A stretch of DNA of 64,000 nucleotides from Sphingobium sp. (lineage in GTDB: Bacteria > Pseudomonadota > Alphaproteobacteria > Sphingomonadales > Sphingomonadaceae), in contig JAHFPV010000010.1 in the NCBI GenBank assembly GCA_023266575.1, forward strand, positions 85,518-149,517, given 5' to 3'. Numbering within the stretch: position 1 is the stretch's first letter; each line of letters begins with the position of its first letter. This document shows, in pieces, positions 62,799 to 64,000 of this stretch. Under the pieces are notes generated by a model. It did no database searches and had not been told where the DNA came from. It saw nothing but the letters and a program-made list of their open reading frames with translations. A program made the translations under genes and the position numbers.

Positions 62799-63485
62799 AT
62801 GGATGATCTGTTTTCCGAAACGGCGATTGCAGGGCGGACGCTGTCACGGGAGAATGTCGAAGCGTTGCGGGCAGGACCGCGCCGGCTGGTCGACTGTCAG
62901 TTGGAGGAAGCCGACCTGTCCGGCCTGACCCTGTCGGGATGGACGTTCGAGCGATGCGCGCTGCGCAAGGCGGATCTGACCGGCGCAAGGCTGGACCGGA
63001 CCATATGGACATCGTGCCGCGCGCCCTTTGCCAATTTTACCGGCGCGGACGTGAGTGAGGCGCAGGTGACTGCCTGCGATTTCAACAATAGCAGCTTTCG
63101 GCGGGCGGTGCTGATGTCGGCGACGTTCAACAACGCCAAGCTGACGGGCGCGGATTTCACCGACGCCAGGGGTATCGACCTGTCCTTTGTTGAAACGCTG
63201 CTGATCAACGCGAAACTGCCGGGTTTCTCGTTTCGCAAGCAGGTGATGACGAGGGTCGATTTCTCGCAGGCGGATCTACGCAAATGCGATTTTCGCCACA
63301 CGGTTTTCGAGGATTGCAGCCTGCGCGACGCCAATATGGCCGGATCGCGCTTTGACGGCGCGGACTTGCGGTCGGCCGATCTTGGCGGGCTGCGGCTGGT
63401 CGATGCAGGGCTGTTCCGGGGCGCGACCATTTCGCGCAGCCAGGCAGGGCAACTGCTGGGCGAACTGGGGCTGAACGTCCGCTAG
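62799..63485 (+). CDS. Pentapeptide-repeat protein
   Basis: 228 residues from ATG 62799 (GTG 62796 possible). Repeats of A(D/N)LXX type run from about 35 to 205 (ADLSGLTLSG, ADLTGARLDR, ADVSEAQVTA, ADFTDARGID, ADLRKCDFRH, ADLRSADLGG), interrupted near the middle by FVETLLINAKLPGFSFRK, forming a right-handed beta helix. Some family members mimic DNA and protect gyrase (Qnr, MfpA); a resistance role here is only conjecture. Confidence 0.88.
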   Translation: MDDLFSETAIAGRTLSRENVEALRAGPRRLVDCQLEEADLSGLTLSGWTFERCALRKADLTGARLDRTIWTSCRAPFANFTGADVSEAQVTACDFNNSSFRRAVLMSATFNNAKLTGADFTDARGIDLSFVETLLINAKLPGFSFRKQVMTRVDFSQADLRKCDFRHTVFEDCSLRDANMAGSRFDGADLRSADLGGLRLVDAGLFRGATISRSQAGQLLGELGLNVR

Positions 63486-63495
63486 GACGGGCGCC

Positions 63496-63876
63496 TCATC
63501 CCCGCGCTCCGATCCCCTTTTCGATCAGGGCGTTGGCGATGGCGGCGATTTCGTCGGCCGGGCGGCTGTCGTCCCAGACGCCATAGCGCAGCCCCAGAAA
63601 CACGTTCATGCCCATAATCGCCCAGGCGTGGACCTCCTCCACATCGGCGCGCACGTCGCCGCGCTCTGCGGCTTTGGCCAGGCGGGTCGTCATGCGGGCG
63701 GCGGTATTTTCATAATGGGCACGGTAGGCGGCGGCATCGACAAATTCCGATTCGTCGATGATGCGGTAGATTTCCTTGTGTGACCGGGCGAACTCCAGAA
63801 AGCTCAGCAGGCCGATTCTTTCGGCGTCGATGCCGTCGCGCGCCGTTGCGATGCGGGGTGACACATAGTCGCGCAC
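63496..63876 (-). pseudogene. TetR-family regulator lacking its DNA-binding domain
   Basis: 126 residues from GTG 63876, with an in-frame TGA 12 bases further upstream. The remaining part fits a TetR ligand-binding/dimerisation domain (GLLSFLEFARSHKEIYRIIDE, ALIEKGIGARG end), but the 45-50-residue N-terminal helix-turn-helix that defines the family is missing. Homologous coding sequence seems to stop near 63885. Either the gene was broken by an insertion or the true start lies beyond a frameshift; I favour disruption. Confidence 0.6.
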
Positions 63877-64000
63877 CTGCGTGTTGCCTCATTAAGCGAT
63901 GTTCCCGAGCGGCATAGCCATTGCCTCACGTAAATGCTCCCTACAGGAGATCACCCTCACGGACTATTCCTTGCGCGACTGGGGGCCGCGCAGCGGAGCC
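63877..64000. other. Edge sequence upstream of the broken TetR gene
   Basis: 124 bases with no open frame I can assign. It starts with GTTGCCTCATTAAGCGATG at 63881, which could be the end of an insertion element continuing past the window; I recognise no specific family. Confidence 0.3.

Overview
The window is high-GC chromosomal DNA from an alphaproteobacterium, most likely a sphingomonad (Sphingobium/Sphingomonas type). This rests on the carotenoid genes crtY-crtI-crtB, the lptB-rpoN pair, the aerobic CobS/CobT pair beside J-domain and BolA genes, a serA-hisZ-purA order, TonB-era style secreted proteins ending in a beta-barrel signal, and short palindromic repeats built on GTTCGTTTCGAGCGAAG. 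The species is an inference; no rRNA is present. About 69 protein genes and one tRNA are packed with short gaps and many 4-base stop/start overlaps. I see no CRISPR array, prophage or complete insertion sequence.

Layout. 1-5.0 kb: serA (cut by the left edge), a DUF559 nuclease gene, hisZ, an esterase, purA. 5.0-11.6 kb: membrane transport (Pr6Pr protein, two DAACS symporters, bestrophin), pdxH and an outer-membrane protein. 11.8-16.1 kb: CbpA-like J protein, YihY, fabI, a second DUF559 gene, aroC. 16.3-25.7 kb: SLC13 permease with a possible structured leader, phzF, serine hydrolase, recQ, small unknowns, and the dmeR-dmeF metal efflux operon. 26.0-30.3 kb: crtY-crtI-LOG-crtB. 30.5-32.3 kb: glnK-amtB behind a very good sigma-54 promoter; rpoN itself lies at 37.6-39.1 kb. 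33-40 kb: tldD, tRNA-Val, a MarR-like regulator with a LexA-type box, D-amino-acid aminotransferase, rpoN, lptB. 40.1-45.8 kb: a complete phenylalanine/tyrosine breakdown operon (phhA-hppD-hmgA-fahA-maiA) with a divergent Lrp regulator. 46-55 kb: rpmG, a GDT1-family transporter, dps, a Gre-like factor, then cobT-cobS-Hsp70-J protein / bolA-pirin. 55-64 kb: zinc-ribbon protein, ftsE-ftsX-ydcF-plsC, tyrA-hisC, metX-metW, a pentapeptide protein, and a TetR gene that has lost its DNA-binding domain near the right edge.

The most unusual signal is a family of inverted-repeat units made of CCCTCTCC / GGAGAGGG hairpins. Two units (869-1288 and 14511-14987) each enclose one DUF559 (Vsr-like) endonuclease gene between terminal inverted repeats. 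In both, the frame reads through the right repeat, stops just past it, and the repeat supplies the Shine-Dalgarno of the next gene (hisZ, aroC). Related gene-less inverted pairs lie at 29302-29400, where the repeat encodes the start of CrtB, and at 7939-8117 and 20479-20658, which are almost the same length and share their internal order. This looks like an autonomous/non-autonomous repeat system tied to DUF559 nucleases, comparable in logic to REP elements and their RAYT transposases; that interpretation is mine and untested.
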